NCBI RefSeq assembly: GCF_030052815.1
Contig: NC_079495.1
Location: 40,615,651-40,679,650 of the forward strand
Length of the DNA: 64,000 nucleotides
Direction of reading: 5' to 3'
Origin: Hevea brasiliensis
Lineage: Eukaryota > Streptophyta > Magnoliopsida > Malpighiales > Euphorbiaceae
The notes below the pieces were generated by a model that worked only from the letters and a program-made list of their open reading frames with translations, was not told the DNA's origin and searched no databases. Positions 24,300-35,052 of this stretch are shown piece after piece. The position numbers were made by a program, and so were the translations under genes. Numbering within the stretch: position 1 is the stretch's first letter; each line of letters opens with the position of its first letter.

Positions 24300-25589
24300 A
24301 TGAAAGAAGGAGATCATTTAGTCGATCAATCAATAGAGGCTGAGGTACAAGGGGATGCCCCAGCCCTACACAATGTGAGTGGATCAGCCGCACCAGCCCC
24401 CTCAGTACCGCAGTTCCCTGCTCAGTTTGCTCAGCAGATGGCTGCAATGTTCCAACAGATGGCTAGTAACATGCCTACCCAAGCCCCACTGCAGACACCA
24501 GTGGTACAACCACAGTCTTTAATTAGGCAGTATGATAAGCTGATTAAATATGGGGCTACTGAGTTCAAGGTGACAGTAGATCCACTAGAGGCAGAACAAT
24601 GGTTGGAGAGAATGGATAGGGTATTCATGAAACTACACTGTATAGAGGAGCTCAAATTTGAGTATTCAGTGTCACTACTATAGGGAGATGCATATGATTG
24701 GTGGAAAATCATTCCTCATAGTTTGGTGGAACCTCCAGTACTAACCTGGGATGACTTTCTGCTGGAGTTCAGACAAAAATATGTCCCAAATGCCTATGTG
24801 GACCAAAAGCTACAGGAGTTCTTATGTCTGAAATAGGGAAGTAAGTCAGTGGCAGAATATGGAAGAGAATTTTCTCACCTAAGCCACTATGCTGGAAGTC
24901 TCCTTTCTACCTATAGGGAAAGATGTAAAAGGTTTGAAACCGGCTTAAAGCCTAGTATCAGATTACAGGTGGTCGGATTCAAACATACTAACTTCTCTAA
25001 GCTCATTTCTCAAGCACTAGAATTAGAAAGAATTGAGTCAGAAGCGGCCCCAGAGAAAAAGAAATTAGAGAAGATAGAAAAAGAGAAAGAGGAGAAGTTA
25101 GTAGATCAGAGTTCCAGTGGTCCTACTAGAAAGAGAAAGAACTTTGGGGGACACAGCAGGGGTTGTAAAAAGTCCGGTAGGGGAAGATTTTCTAGACAGA
25201 GACCTCCTCCATCTGGTCAGCAAACTACCAGAAGTTCCTACCCTCCCCGCCAATGTGAAACTTATGGAAGAAACCATGGTGGGGTGTGCTACAAGGCCAC
25301 AGGAGCCTGTTATAACTGTGGAGGCACAGGACACTTTGCCAAAGACTGCACCAGTGCCCGTAGAGTTAGGCCACCTCCTACTACTGCTGAAGGGTCATTT
25401 TAGAATCCTGTCACTAGAGGTTCACAACCACTTAGCAAAGGTAAAGGCAGGGGTAAATGTAGTCCAGCAGGCAGCCAAAGCACAGTGAATCAATCAGAGC
25501 AAGGCAGTGCTCCAGTCAGAGTCTACACAATGAGATAGAGAGAAGAGGTTGAGACATCTGATATTGTGGCTGGTGCCTTCTCAACTTTT
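24300..25589 (+). pseudogene. gag: C1 Gag and protease start, four TAG stops
   Basis: One frame from ATG 24300 to the A3 insertion. Gag domain: EFKVTVDPLEAEQWLERMD, DAYDWWKIIP, WDDFLLEFRQKYVP, SVAEYGREFSHLSHYAGS. A basic linker follows, then the paired Cys motif (CETYGRNHGGVC, first Cys pair spoiled by Tyr) and the zinc knuckle CYNCGGTGHFAKDC (C-x2-C-x4-H-x4-C). After Gag the frame reads YTMR, VETSDIVAGAFSTF, the lead-in to a gypsy protease. TAG stops lie at 24681-24683, 24834-24836, 25401-25403 and 25536-25538. Each sits where relatives have Gln, so CAG-to-TAG explains all four. No frameshift is needed anywhere. Confidence 0.88.
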
Positions 25590-27201
25590 TGTTAGTAGTA
25601 TGCCTTAGAGCATATCATTTAGTATGTATCTTGTACATGTTTTTTTAAATAAAAGGCATTTCCACTTTTCCGTTTACATAATATATTTATGTGTAATAGA
25701 AAAGGTCCATTGATATTTTGTTAGAAATATTATTCTTAAGTTGTTAAGAATATGAGTGACAATATTTCTAGTACAAAGTATCATAAATAGGTTCACAATC
25801 GAGGATACTTCATAATAAGGACATGATTTATCCAAAAAGATTATATTCATATTTGTTCCCAAGTTATTTATATGAGATATAAATAAGATGGAATGGTGAG
25901 TCTCATGCCATATAAGAAACATGATAGGCACTTATAAATGATAAGTAGGCCGAACCAGTGACACTTATGACAAGCACATAGAGTTTACTCTTGTCAATGT
26001 TTTGTCATAAATCATATCAGTGCATATAATCTTTAGACCTGAGATAGCACAGTTATCTTGTATATAGGTAGTTTGAGTTTGTACTGCTTTCATACTTGTA
26101 CTATGTATGGGTATATGGGCATATGTTGGCTCCTACTAGTTATATATGGAGGTAGGTGTTGATCAAGATGGAATCTATTCCTCTAAGTAAATAGAGTTAA
26201 AATCCTATGTTCATTTAATTGTTCTTGATGTTTCAAGTTCCTGGCCAGGACAGATAGATTTATTCAGAAAAGAGTTTCTGATGAGAAAATCTTTTTAATC
26301 AAGAACTAGAATTAAAAGAGAACATAATATTCAAAGCAAATGGAGTTTGACATAAACCATGACTCTAGCTTGAGTTGGGATTTTGTAACAAAGAGATTCT
26401 AGTGCATGGTAACATATGATTATAGGTTCATTTAAGGTAAACCTTATTACTAATTGGGTGGCCATGGCATGCTATGCTAGGTGTTAACCATGGTCTATGA
26501 GGTTCACAAAATGATTTAGAGAAATCATTTATGGTAAGAAAGAGTTCTGATGATATTAAGAGTTGGTATCATGTCTCATTGCCAATTAGTGATGAGCCTA
26601 GTAAGTCACACACATACACAAGTTATCACCTATTTAAATATGATTTAATTAATTAATTAAAGAGTTTAATTGATTAATTAAATAGGTTTGGTTTGCAATT
26701 AAATTGCAAAGTCCCTAGCATGACTTGAAACCAAATCTAGATTATTGGATGTATAGTATAAGTTAAATTTATATTTAAAGTGTTTACATATGAATTTAAT
26801 TAATGAGAAATTAATTTATAGAGATTAATTAATTAATTTATATTTGATATAAATTAGAAGAAGAAAAATAATTATTTTGGGTTAAGATCTCAAAATTAAG
26901 ACACAGGGGCATTTTGGTCATTTCACAGTGTGACACGTGGCACCATGATATGGTGACACATGGGATTACACATAAGCTTGCCAAATGTTTTTTAATCATG
27001 TAAGGTGATTAAAATCAAGATTAAATATAGGTTTGACACTTGGCACAATGTGATTGGGTCACTTAAACCTAGAGCTAATCAAAGGGTGACATGTGGCAAG
27101 GGTTTAATGTGTTAACCTAGCTATATAAGTGTTGTTATGAAAAAGAAAAACAACCAGCAGCCACTCCTCTCCATTTTCACGCCATTTTGAGGCTTTCCAT
27201 C
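25590..27201 (+). repeat. A3 5' LTR, first part
   Basis: From TGTTAGTAGTATGCC to CCATC, where A4 begins; the rest is at 37154-37644. Promoter candidates are clear here: G-box/ABRE-like ACACGTGGC at 26933-26941 and a good TATA box TATATAA at 27122-27128, about 190 bases downstream. Both recur in the A3 3' LTR (CACGTG 48216-48221, TATATAA 48414-48420). Confidence 0.9.
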
Positions 27202-29302
27202 TGTTAGTAGTATGCCCTAGAGCATATCATTTAGTATGTATCTTGTACATATTTTTAATAATAAAAGGCATTTCCACTTTTCCGTTTACATAATATATTT
27301 ATGTGTAATAGAAAAGGTCCATTGATATTTTGTTAGAAATATTATTCTTAAGTTGTTAAGAATATGAGTGACAATATTTCTAGCACAAAGTATCATAAAT
27401 AGGTTCACAATCGAGGATACTTCATAATAAGGACATGACTTATCCAGAAAGATTGTATTCATGTTTGTTCCCAAGTTATTTATATGAGATATAAATAAGA
27501 TGGAATGGTGAGTCTCATGCCATATAACAAACTTGATAGGCACTTATAAATGATAAGTAGACCGAACCAGTGACACTTAAGACAAGCACATTGATATTAC
27601 TCTTGACAATCTATTGTCAAAAAACAAATCAATGCATATAATCTTAAGACCTGAGATAGAAAAGTTATCTTCTATAAACGTAGTTTGAGTTTGATACTGC
27701 ATTCATACATGTAATATGTATTCATATAAGGGCATGTCATAGCTCATGCTAGTTATATATTGAGGTAGGTGATTATCAAGATGTAATCTATTCCTCTATG
27801 TAAATAGAGATAAAATCATATGTTCATTTAATTGTTCTTGATGTTTCAAGTTCCTGGCAGACAGATAGATTTATTGTAAAAGAGTTTATGATGAGAAAAA
27901 TATTTTAATCAAGAACTTGAATTAAAAGAGAACATAATATTCATAGCAAATGGAGTTTGACATAAACCATGACTCCAGCTTGAGTTGGGATTTTGTAACA
28001 GAGAGATTCTAGTGCATGGTAACATATGATTATAGGTTCATTTAAGGTAAACCTTATTACTAATTGGGTGGCCATGGCATGCTATGCTAGGTGTTAACCA
28101 TGGTCTATGAGGTTCATAAAATGATTTAGAGAAATCATTTATGGTAAGAAAGAGTTCTGATGATATTAAGAGTTGATATCATGTCTCATTGCCAATTAGT
28201 GATGAGCCTAGTAAGTCACACACATACACAAGTTATCACCTATTTAAATATGATTTAATTAATTAATTAAAGAGTTTAATTGATTAATTAAATAGATTTG
28301 GTTTGCAATTAAATTGCAAAGTCACTAGCATGACTTGAAACCAAATCTAGATTATTGGATGTGTAGTATAAATTAAATTTATATTTAAAGTGTTTAAATA
28401 TGAATTTAATTGATGAGAAATTAATTAATAGAGATTAATTAATTAATTTATATTTGATATAAATTAATTAGAAGAAGAAAATAATTATTTTGGGTTAAGA
28501 ACTCAAAATTAAGACACCGGGGCATTTTGGTCATTTCACAGTGTGACATGTGGCACCATGAGATGGTGACACATGGCATAACACATAAGCTTGCCAAATA
28601 TTTTTTAATCATGTAAGATGATTAAAATCAAGATTAAATATAGGTTTGACACTTGGCACAATATGATTGGGTCACTTAAACCTAGAGCTAATCAAAAGGT
28701 GACATGTGGCTAGGGTTTAATGTGTTAACCTAGCTATTTAAGTGTGGTTATGAAAGAAAACATAACCAGCAGCCTCTCCTCTCAATTGTCACGCCACTTT
28801 GAGCCTCTCCAGCTATTTCTCTTCATCTCTCATCAATTCAAAGAGATTAGCCATCAATCTCTTGAATTAAGAACACTAGAAATTGTTTCTAGTGTCCTGT
28901 TTACATCTCTAATCTCTTAAAAGGCAGAACTTGAATTTATAATTAATAGAAAAGGCTTTAGAAGCTGTTCAAGGGCTGCCATAGGTGTTCTTGGTGTGGA
29001 CAAGCTAGAGGACAACATCCGGTGTCCTCAAGACGAATCTCAAAGCGCAGAACATTGCGATTGCATCAAGAGGTTAGTGTAATCGTTCTTGATTTAATCT
29101 AGGGTTTTAAAATTAATCTGATTAATTTTAAAATCTTAAATGGAAAATACAGATCCAAAAACATATTAAAAGAGTTTTAATATGTTGTTTATCATTGAAA
29201 TCAAATAGATAAAAATAAATCTTGCATGGTGCATGTGACCCTAGGTGAAAATTTTTGAATTCAATGGTATAATCTTGTGTTTTTCACGCTTCCGTTCCTT
29301 CA
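27202..29302 (+). repeat. A4 5' LTR
   Basis: 2,101 bp, TGTTAGTAG to CCTTCA. TATA-like TATTTAA at 28735-28741. The G-box seen in other LTRs is CATGTG here. A patch at about 27585-27810 differs from the 3' LTR at many bases, while the flanks are nearly identical (see findings). Confidence 0.92.
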
Positions 29303-29305
29303 AAT

Positions 29306-29318
29306 TGGTATCAGAGCC
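29306..29318 (+). promoter_or_regulatory. A4 primer binding site (tRNA-iMet type)
   Basis: TGGTATCAGAGCC three bases after the LTR end; the intact family form. Confidence 0.9.
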
Positions 29319-29565
29319 ACTATATTTGCCATTTAGATTGTTGATTATATAATTTAATTGTGTGATTGATCATGAGATCAAGAGATTCATTGCTGGTTGG
29401 ATCATGAGGTGTGGCGGCACACATGGTGAAGCCACCATTGGTGGCGGCAACAATGGTTCCATGGGTGGTTCAAGGTTTGGCTTTTAATTCTGCAATTGTT
29501 GTATGATCTAAGGCCTATTCTTTGACTAATTAAAGTGTTTAATTAGTTGTTTTAATCACACAATT

Positions 29566-29920
29566 AAATTATGATTCAAATCAAAATTTTAAAAATTGTT
29601 TGAATGTGATTCAAATCTGAATTTTAAAAGTTGTTTGAATGTGATTCAAATCTGAATTTTTAAAGTTGTTTGAATCATATTTAAATCTGATTTTTTAAAA
29701 TTGATTCAATAAAATTCAGATCTGATTTTTAAGAAATATTTGAAAGTGATTCAAATCTGATTTTTTAAAAAATGTTTGAATATGATTCAAATCTGAATTT
29801 TTGAAGTTGTTTGAATGTGATTCAAATCTGAATTTTTAAATTTGTTTGAATGAGATTCAAATCTGAATTTTTAAATTTATTTGAATCATATTCAAATCTG
29901 GATTTTTAAGTTGAATATGA
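29566..29920. repeat. Leader array of short inverted repeats, about ten 34-36 bp units
   Basis: Each unit has the form TTTGAAT-nnn-ATTCAAA followed by TCTGAATTTTTAAAgtt. The seven-base arms are perfect complements around a three-base loop that varies (GTG, GAG, CAT, ATG), while the arms are mostly kept. Equivalent arrays: 5645-5970, 20132-20282, 37908-38250, 51360-51690, 58778-59115. Confidence 0.85.
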
Positions 29921-30147
29921 GATATTCAATTTAATTTAAGTATGTATGTTTTATTTAATTGTTAAATAGTGATATGCATGATGGATGATCATGGACTATA
30001 AAAGACCAATGTGATTGGATTTATTTCTTTTATGTTTCTTTGGGATTGTAAATTAATTAATTTATTTTAATTTATTTTGGGCATGTATTATTAAGTTTGT
30101 AATATTTTTGGGTTGTAATTTCATTTATTTAAGTTCTTGTGAATTCG

Positions 30148-30163
30148 CCTTGGTATGCCAAGG
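30148..30163 (+). other. GC-rich leader hairpin CCTTGG-TATG-CCAAGG
   Basis: Perfect six-base stem with a four-base loop in otherwise AT-rich leader. It is kept in A2 (near 20527), A3 (near 38490), A4 and A6 (near 59358), reduced by one G in A1 (near 6217) and changed in A5 (near 51933). Confidence 0.6.
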
Positions 30164-30679
30164 ATTACTATGTAATATTGGATTGCAAGAAGTTCAAGGA
30201 GGTCAAGAGCATTGGTGGGACCAGTGGGAGGAATTCAATATCAAGTGTTGATTATGTACTCCTTCAGCAACTCTTGTAAAATGAATGAATGAAATGCACC
30301 TATGAATGCCCTGATTCAATTCTTGGTGGCTCAGAATTGAATCCCTTAGAAAGTCCATGATCATACCATATTTACTGCTTATCCATGAATGCATGAGATG
30401 TATGGGAATGTATGCAATTATATGATATATGCATGCTAAATGGATAATGTGCAAAGTGAGACCTTAATAGTAATTATGATGGCTATAAAATCTTCCAAAC
30501 AAATGATTAAGTTGGAAATGCTATAATTAAAGTAATTATAACATAAGCCCTCCATTGGGGCAATTATTTTAAGAAATTTTAAATAGTTGCATGAGATGCA
30601 ATTAATTTAAGAGATTTTCTTAAGAATAATTGTTAAGCATGAGATGTTGTAAATATGTAAATGGTTTGGTGGCCAATAT

Positions 30680-30886
30680 TGGATGTACCTGAGGACATTA
30701 AAATTATTTGCATAATTACTGGCTCAATGGGATCAACTTAACTAATGCAAGATAAGTCAATAATGGATGTACCTGAGATTTTGAGCATTAGGGGCTAGGT
30801 AAAGGATTGAACCTCACATGAGATGTGATGGGCAACGAGTTGCTCACTTATAGTTTATTGTAATTCCAATAATGGATGTACCTGAG
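30680..30886 (+). repeat. Leader 14-mer TGGATGTACCTGAG, three copies
   Basis: Exact copies at 30680-30693, 30764-30777 and 30873-30886. The same three places in A3, A5 and A6 carry it, with small changes. Role unknown; as repeated single-stranded RNA motifs they could bind Gag (inference). Confidence 0.7.
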
Positions 30887-31088
30887 GATGATCAATAGAA
30901 TTATAAGAATTTAATCACCCACTAGAAATCCATCCAACTAGGATTTCCGTTTTCTACTTTGGAAGTGTAGGATTCGCTAAGTTAGTGGGAAGACCAATTT
31001 GATTAAAAGACCATAATCATTTTGGTTAAATACATGATACATTTACTAATTAATCTGGTTATTTTCTGCGATTAATTTTACGATAAAA

Positions 31089-31870
31089 ATGAGCACAAAA
31101 CAACCACCACCATCCAATATCCTTGCAAGCATACTTGATCACAACATGTTGACAGGACCTAATCATGCGATTGGCTAAGAAATTTGAAACTTGTCTGAAC
31201 CTTGAACATATAGGATATGTTCTAGATTCAAATGTTCTGGTCCCTTACCTCCGGAGGCCACACAAGATGAACATGAAACTTTTGACAAGTGGAAGGAGCA
31301 TGATATGAGAGCTAAGTGTTACATGCTTGCTTCTATGAGTAATGAGTTACAGAAGCAACATGAGAACATGCAGAGTGCGAGTGAGATCCTCCTTCACCTA
31401 CAAGAGTTGTATGGTGAGCACACGGGAATGCTAGGTATGAGATATCTAGACAGGCTATTCCGTATGAGGATGTATGAGGGATGAGAATGTTGGGGATCAT
31501 GTCCACAAGATGATTCGGTGATTGAGTAGTTGGAACATCTTGACTTCAACATGGATTTCCAACTACAAACGGATTTGATCCTTGATCCCTTCACGAGTCT
31601 TTTGGGAATTTTGTGACAAATTTCCATATGACTAAATAGGAATGCACCTTAGTGAATTACTCAACATCTTTGGTTATTGCCCAAAAGAATATGCCGGGCA
31701 ATAAAGGAAAAGAGGTAGCTTTGGTTGCATCTTCTTACTGTGGAAAGTCTAACAAGAAGAAGGGCAATAAGAAAAAGAAACCTCAGATTCCTGGTCCTTC
31801 AAGAAAATAGCTAAGCAGAAAGGAAGACTAAAGGCGATAAAGGCAAAGGAAAGTGTTTCCCTTTGCCAAA
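31089..31870 (+). pseudogene. gag: A4 Gag, frame broken
   Basis: ATG at 31089 begins MSTKQPPPSNILAS. The frame fails within 30 codons at 'catgcgattggc', where a T missing from a CTG would restore the His-Ala-Asp-Trp seen in relatives. The capsid blocks (KWKEHDMRAKCYMLASM, FNMDFQLQTDLIL) and the Lys-rich tail remain in shifting frames. The zinc-knuckle segment near 31850-31895 still has coding for both halves (KCF..., then ...PEYLASLKDKK), unlike A1, A3, A5 and A6. Confidence 0.83.
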
Positions 31871-32297
31871 AGGATGGGCCTTTGGAAAAGGCGCCTGAGT
31901 ATCTTGCTTCTCTAAAGGACAAGAAGGATACACCTTCGGAAGGTATGTCCATATCTTGTTATTTAGATTACGATGATACTCATAGTTCATCTACAACTTG
32001 GGTTTTAGATCTTGGTGCAGTTCTCACATTTCTAATGATATGCGAGGAACTAGCAAGCGATGGCGACTTGCGTTCTCAAGATATTAGAGTCGGATTGGCA
32101 ATGGCTCAACTGTTGAAGCTTTAGCCATAGGATCTAAATCTTTTACATGTTTGGACATGTTTTGTGTTTGGATAATATTTTATATGTACTGATGCTTTTA
32201 AGAACATCATTTCTATATCTAGTTTGACTAGAAATGGCTATGAATTTGATTCCACAGATGATGTTTGCAATATTTATTTTGGAAATAAATATGTTGG
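31871..32297 (+). pseudogene. pol: A4 protease region
   Basis: The frame 31882-32124 reads PEYLASLKDKKDTPSEGMSISCYLD, then TTWVLDLGA: the copia protease active site (expected Asp-Thr-Gly-Ala) with Thr read as Leu and a frameshift straight after. Following blocks (aacatcatttctatatctagtttgactag near 32210) match the A0 stretch VPDAFKNIIxxSxLTRNGYEF. This ~0.46 kb is what the A1/A3/A5/A6 subfamily has lost. Confidence 0.8.
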
Positions 32298-33545
32298 TTG
32301 GGTTATATGAATGATGGTCTTTATTATTTGGATAATAATGACAAACACAAATTGAATGCAAGTGATCTAAAAGAATACAATGCCATGGTGAAAACCAACT
32401 CAAGTTCAAAATATATTTGGCACTTAAGGTTATGTCATGTTGAAGAAGATAGGATTGCAAAATTGGAGAAAATGGGGATTTTATCCTCATTGGGCTCTGA
32501 GCATACTCTAACTTGTGAATCTTGCCTTCAAGGCAAAATGACTAGATCACCCTTTGTTGGACAAGGGCTAAGAGTGAAAATATTTTGGAGCTAATACATA
32601 GTGATGTATGTGGTCCATTTAAAGAAATGGCTAGAGGGCTTTCATTATTTTATTACCTTTCTTGATGATAAATCAAGGTTTGGGTATTTGTATTTGATGA
32701 AATACAAACATGAATCCTTTGAAAAGTTTAAGGAATTTAAATCAAGTAGAAAATCAAGCAGAAAAAGTATTAAAGCTCTTCGATCGGATCGTGGAGGTGA
32801 ATATTTGAAATCTTGAATTTGATGAATACTTGAGAGAGCATGGCATTGTTTCTCGGTGACTCCTCCAGAACGCCATACGGTGAATGGTGTATCTGAAAGG
32901 AGAAATTGTACCCTATTGGATATGGTACGTAGTATGATGAGCTATCTTGATATGCCAATCTCCTTTTGGGGATTTGCATTAGAATCGACTTTATATATTC
33001 GAATAGGATTCCATCAAAATCGGTTTCTTCCACACCTTATGAGATATGGCATGGAAGAAAACCAAGTCTTAAGCATGTTAAGATTTGGGGTTGTCCGACT
33101 TATATCAAAAGTGAACAACGATAAATTGGAGACCGGATCGTAAAGAGGTCGATTTGTTGGATATCCAAAAGATAGTTTTGGATATTATTTTTATTTGCCT
33201 ACTTCACAAAGGTTGTGATAAGTAGAGATGCCACATTTCTTGAACAACGGTTTGTTCAAGAAGGAGGCAAAGGAAGGCAAATAGAGTTAGAATTGGAGAA
33301 TTCGACCAACCAGCATCGGATGGATATAGATCCATCTAGTCAACCTATACCCATTGATGAAACATCTACACTGTTCCTCGTAGAACAACCGAGGTATCTC
33401 ACCCACCGGTGAGATATGGTTTTCTTCATGAAGAAGAACAAGAGTTGTCTACTCATGAAGAAGTAGATCATGGAGATGATCCACTTACCTATGAAGAAGC
33501 TATATCGGATATAGACTCTTCAAAATGGATTGATGCTATGAAATC
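32298..33545 (+). pseudogene. pol: A4 GAG-pre-integrase, integrase and linker
   Basis: 32298-32594 gives YIWHLRLCH and CESCLQGKMTRSPF. A small loss at ~32570 shifts the frame before the first Asp (the HSDVCGP region, ~32600). 32601-32816 gives FHYFITF, the DDKSRFGYLYLMKY stretch and RSDRGGEY with the second Asp. 32856-33143 gives NGVSERRN with the catalytic Glu. 33215-33412 is the acidic linker. All three catalytic residues are present but in separate frames; breaks lie at places where A3/A5 have CAG or CTG. Confidence 0.85.
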
Positions 33546-35038
33546 AGATTGATTCCATGTATAAGAATCAAGTTTGGGATCTTGTTGACCCACACGAAGG
33601 TATTGTACCTATAGGGAACAAATGGGTTTTCAAGAAGAAAATTGGTTACGATGGAAAGGTAGAGACCTATAAGGCAAGGCTAGTAGCGAAAGGGTTTCGC
33701 CAAAGGCAAGGAATAGACTATGAGGAGACTTTCTACTTTGTTGCCATGCTTAAATCAATTAGGATTTTATTAGCAATAGTGCATACTATGATTATCGATT
33801 TGGCGGATGGATGTCAAATGACCTTTCTCAATGGATACATTGAAGAAAACATTTTCATGGAACAATCTAAGGGATTTGAATCCCAAGATGGTTCCAAGGT
33901 ATGCAAGCTAAAGCGATCCATTTATGGGTTGAAACAAGCTTCGAGGAGTTGGAACATCCGTTTTGATGAAGCCATTAAATCTTTTGGTTTTATCAAAAAT
34001 GAGGATGAGCCATGTGTATATAAGAAGGTTAGTGACAGTGCTATCACTTTCCTTGTCTTATATGTGGATGACATCTGTTGATGGGTAATGATACAGTATG
34101 TTGACGACTATAAAGGTATGGTTGTCAAATACATTCTCCATGAAAGACTTAGGGAGGCAACCTATATTCTTGAGATTCGCATCTATAGAGATAGAGCGAA
34201 AGAATAATTGGTTTGTCCCAAAGTCTATACTTGGAAAAGGTGTTAAAGAGGTTTAACATGCTTAATTCCAAGAGAGGATTGTTACCAGTGAGACATGGTA
34301 TCCACCTTTCTAAAGAGATGTCTCCAAAGACACCTGAAGAAAGAGATAAGATGGCCAGGATTCCATATGCTTCGGCTATTGGAAGTTTAATGTATGCAAT
34401 GTTGTGTACTAGGCGGATATCGCATATCTTTGTTAGTTTGACTAGCGGTATCAATCCAATCAGTTTGGAACATGGATAGTATCAAGAATATCCTTAAGTA
34501 CTTAAGAAGAACTAAGGATTTATTCTTGATTTATGGAGTGGAGACTTGCAATTGGATGGTTATCTGATTACGATTTCCAATAAGATATCGATGATAGAAA
34601 GTCTACCTCTGGATATGTGTTCATTTGTAATGGAGGTGCGATCGATTGGAAGAGTTCCAAACGAGCATGACCGCAGATTCCACTCATCGAGGTGAGTATA
34701 TTCTTTGCATCGAGATCTTTGCAAAGGAAAGTTTGGATAAAGAAGTTCGTGAGAACTTACAGTAGTTCCTTCCATTGAGTCGGCGGTTCCATTACCTTTG
34801 TGACAACAATGGAGCAGCGATCCATCTGAGCTAAGGAACCAAGGTCTCACGAGAAATCCAAACACATAGAAAGCGCTATCACATTATTAGAGAAATAGTT
34901 GGGCGAGGCGATGTAGCCATGCAGAAAATAGCATCAGTTGAAAATCCAGCTGATCCATTCACTAAGCCTATGTCACAGACTCAGTTAGACCGACATCTTG
35001 AGAAGATAGGTCTAAGATATTGTAATGAATGGCTCTAG
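33546..35038 (+). pseudogene. pol: A4 reverse transcriptase and RNase H
   Basis: 33557-34081 holds RT from NQVWDLVDP through FLNGYIEENIFMEQ, GLKQASRSWNIRF and LVLYVDDI. The usual WQMDVKTAFL stretch is garbled by compensating shifts near 33775-33825. RT continues to SLYLEKVLKRFN and HGIHLSKEM (34213-34400). RNase H (34490-35038) is broken, but NPADPFTKPM near the C-terminus can be read; it stops at TAG 35036-35038. A polypurine tract AGTGGGAGAT (35043-35052) precedes the LTR. Confidence 0.83.
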
Positions 35039-35052
35039 TGCTAGTGGGAGAT

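Larger units (their letters stand above)
20590..25589 (+). mobile_element. C1: Ty3/gypsy element, 5' LTR, gag and start of protease
   Basis: LTR with TGTAACACC at its start and GGTGTGACA at its end (matching inverted termini), a tRNA-Met-type primer site and a gypsy Gag with zinc knuckle. It is probably a chromovirus of the Tekay/Del kind, judging from the long LTR, its termini and Gag (family assignment is an inference). Its coding frame is cut at 25589 by A3 and resumes at 48980-49004 after A3, where A5 cuts it again. The rest of pol is outside the window. Confidence 0.87.
29319..31088 (+). other. A4 untranslated leader (1.77 kb)
   Basis: The stretch between the primer site and the gag ATG has no supported gene. 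Contents in order: a short GC-richer block with 'ggtggcggca' repeats (29410-29470), the inverted-repeat array (29566-29920), a GC-rich hairpin (30148-30163) and three copies of TGGATGTACCTGAG (30680-30886). Copia leaders are usually far shorter, so packaging, dimerisation or translation signals may lie here (inference). Confidence 0.8.
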
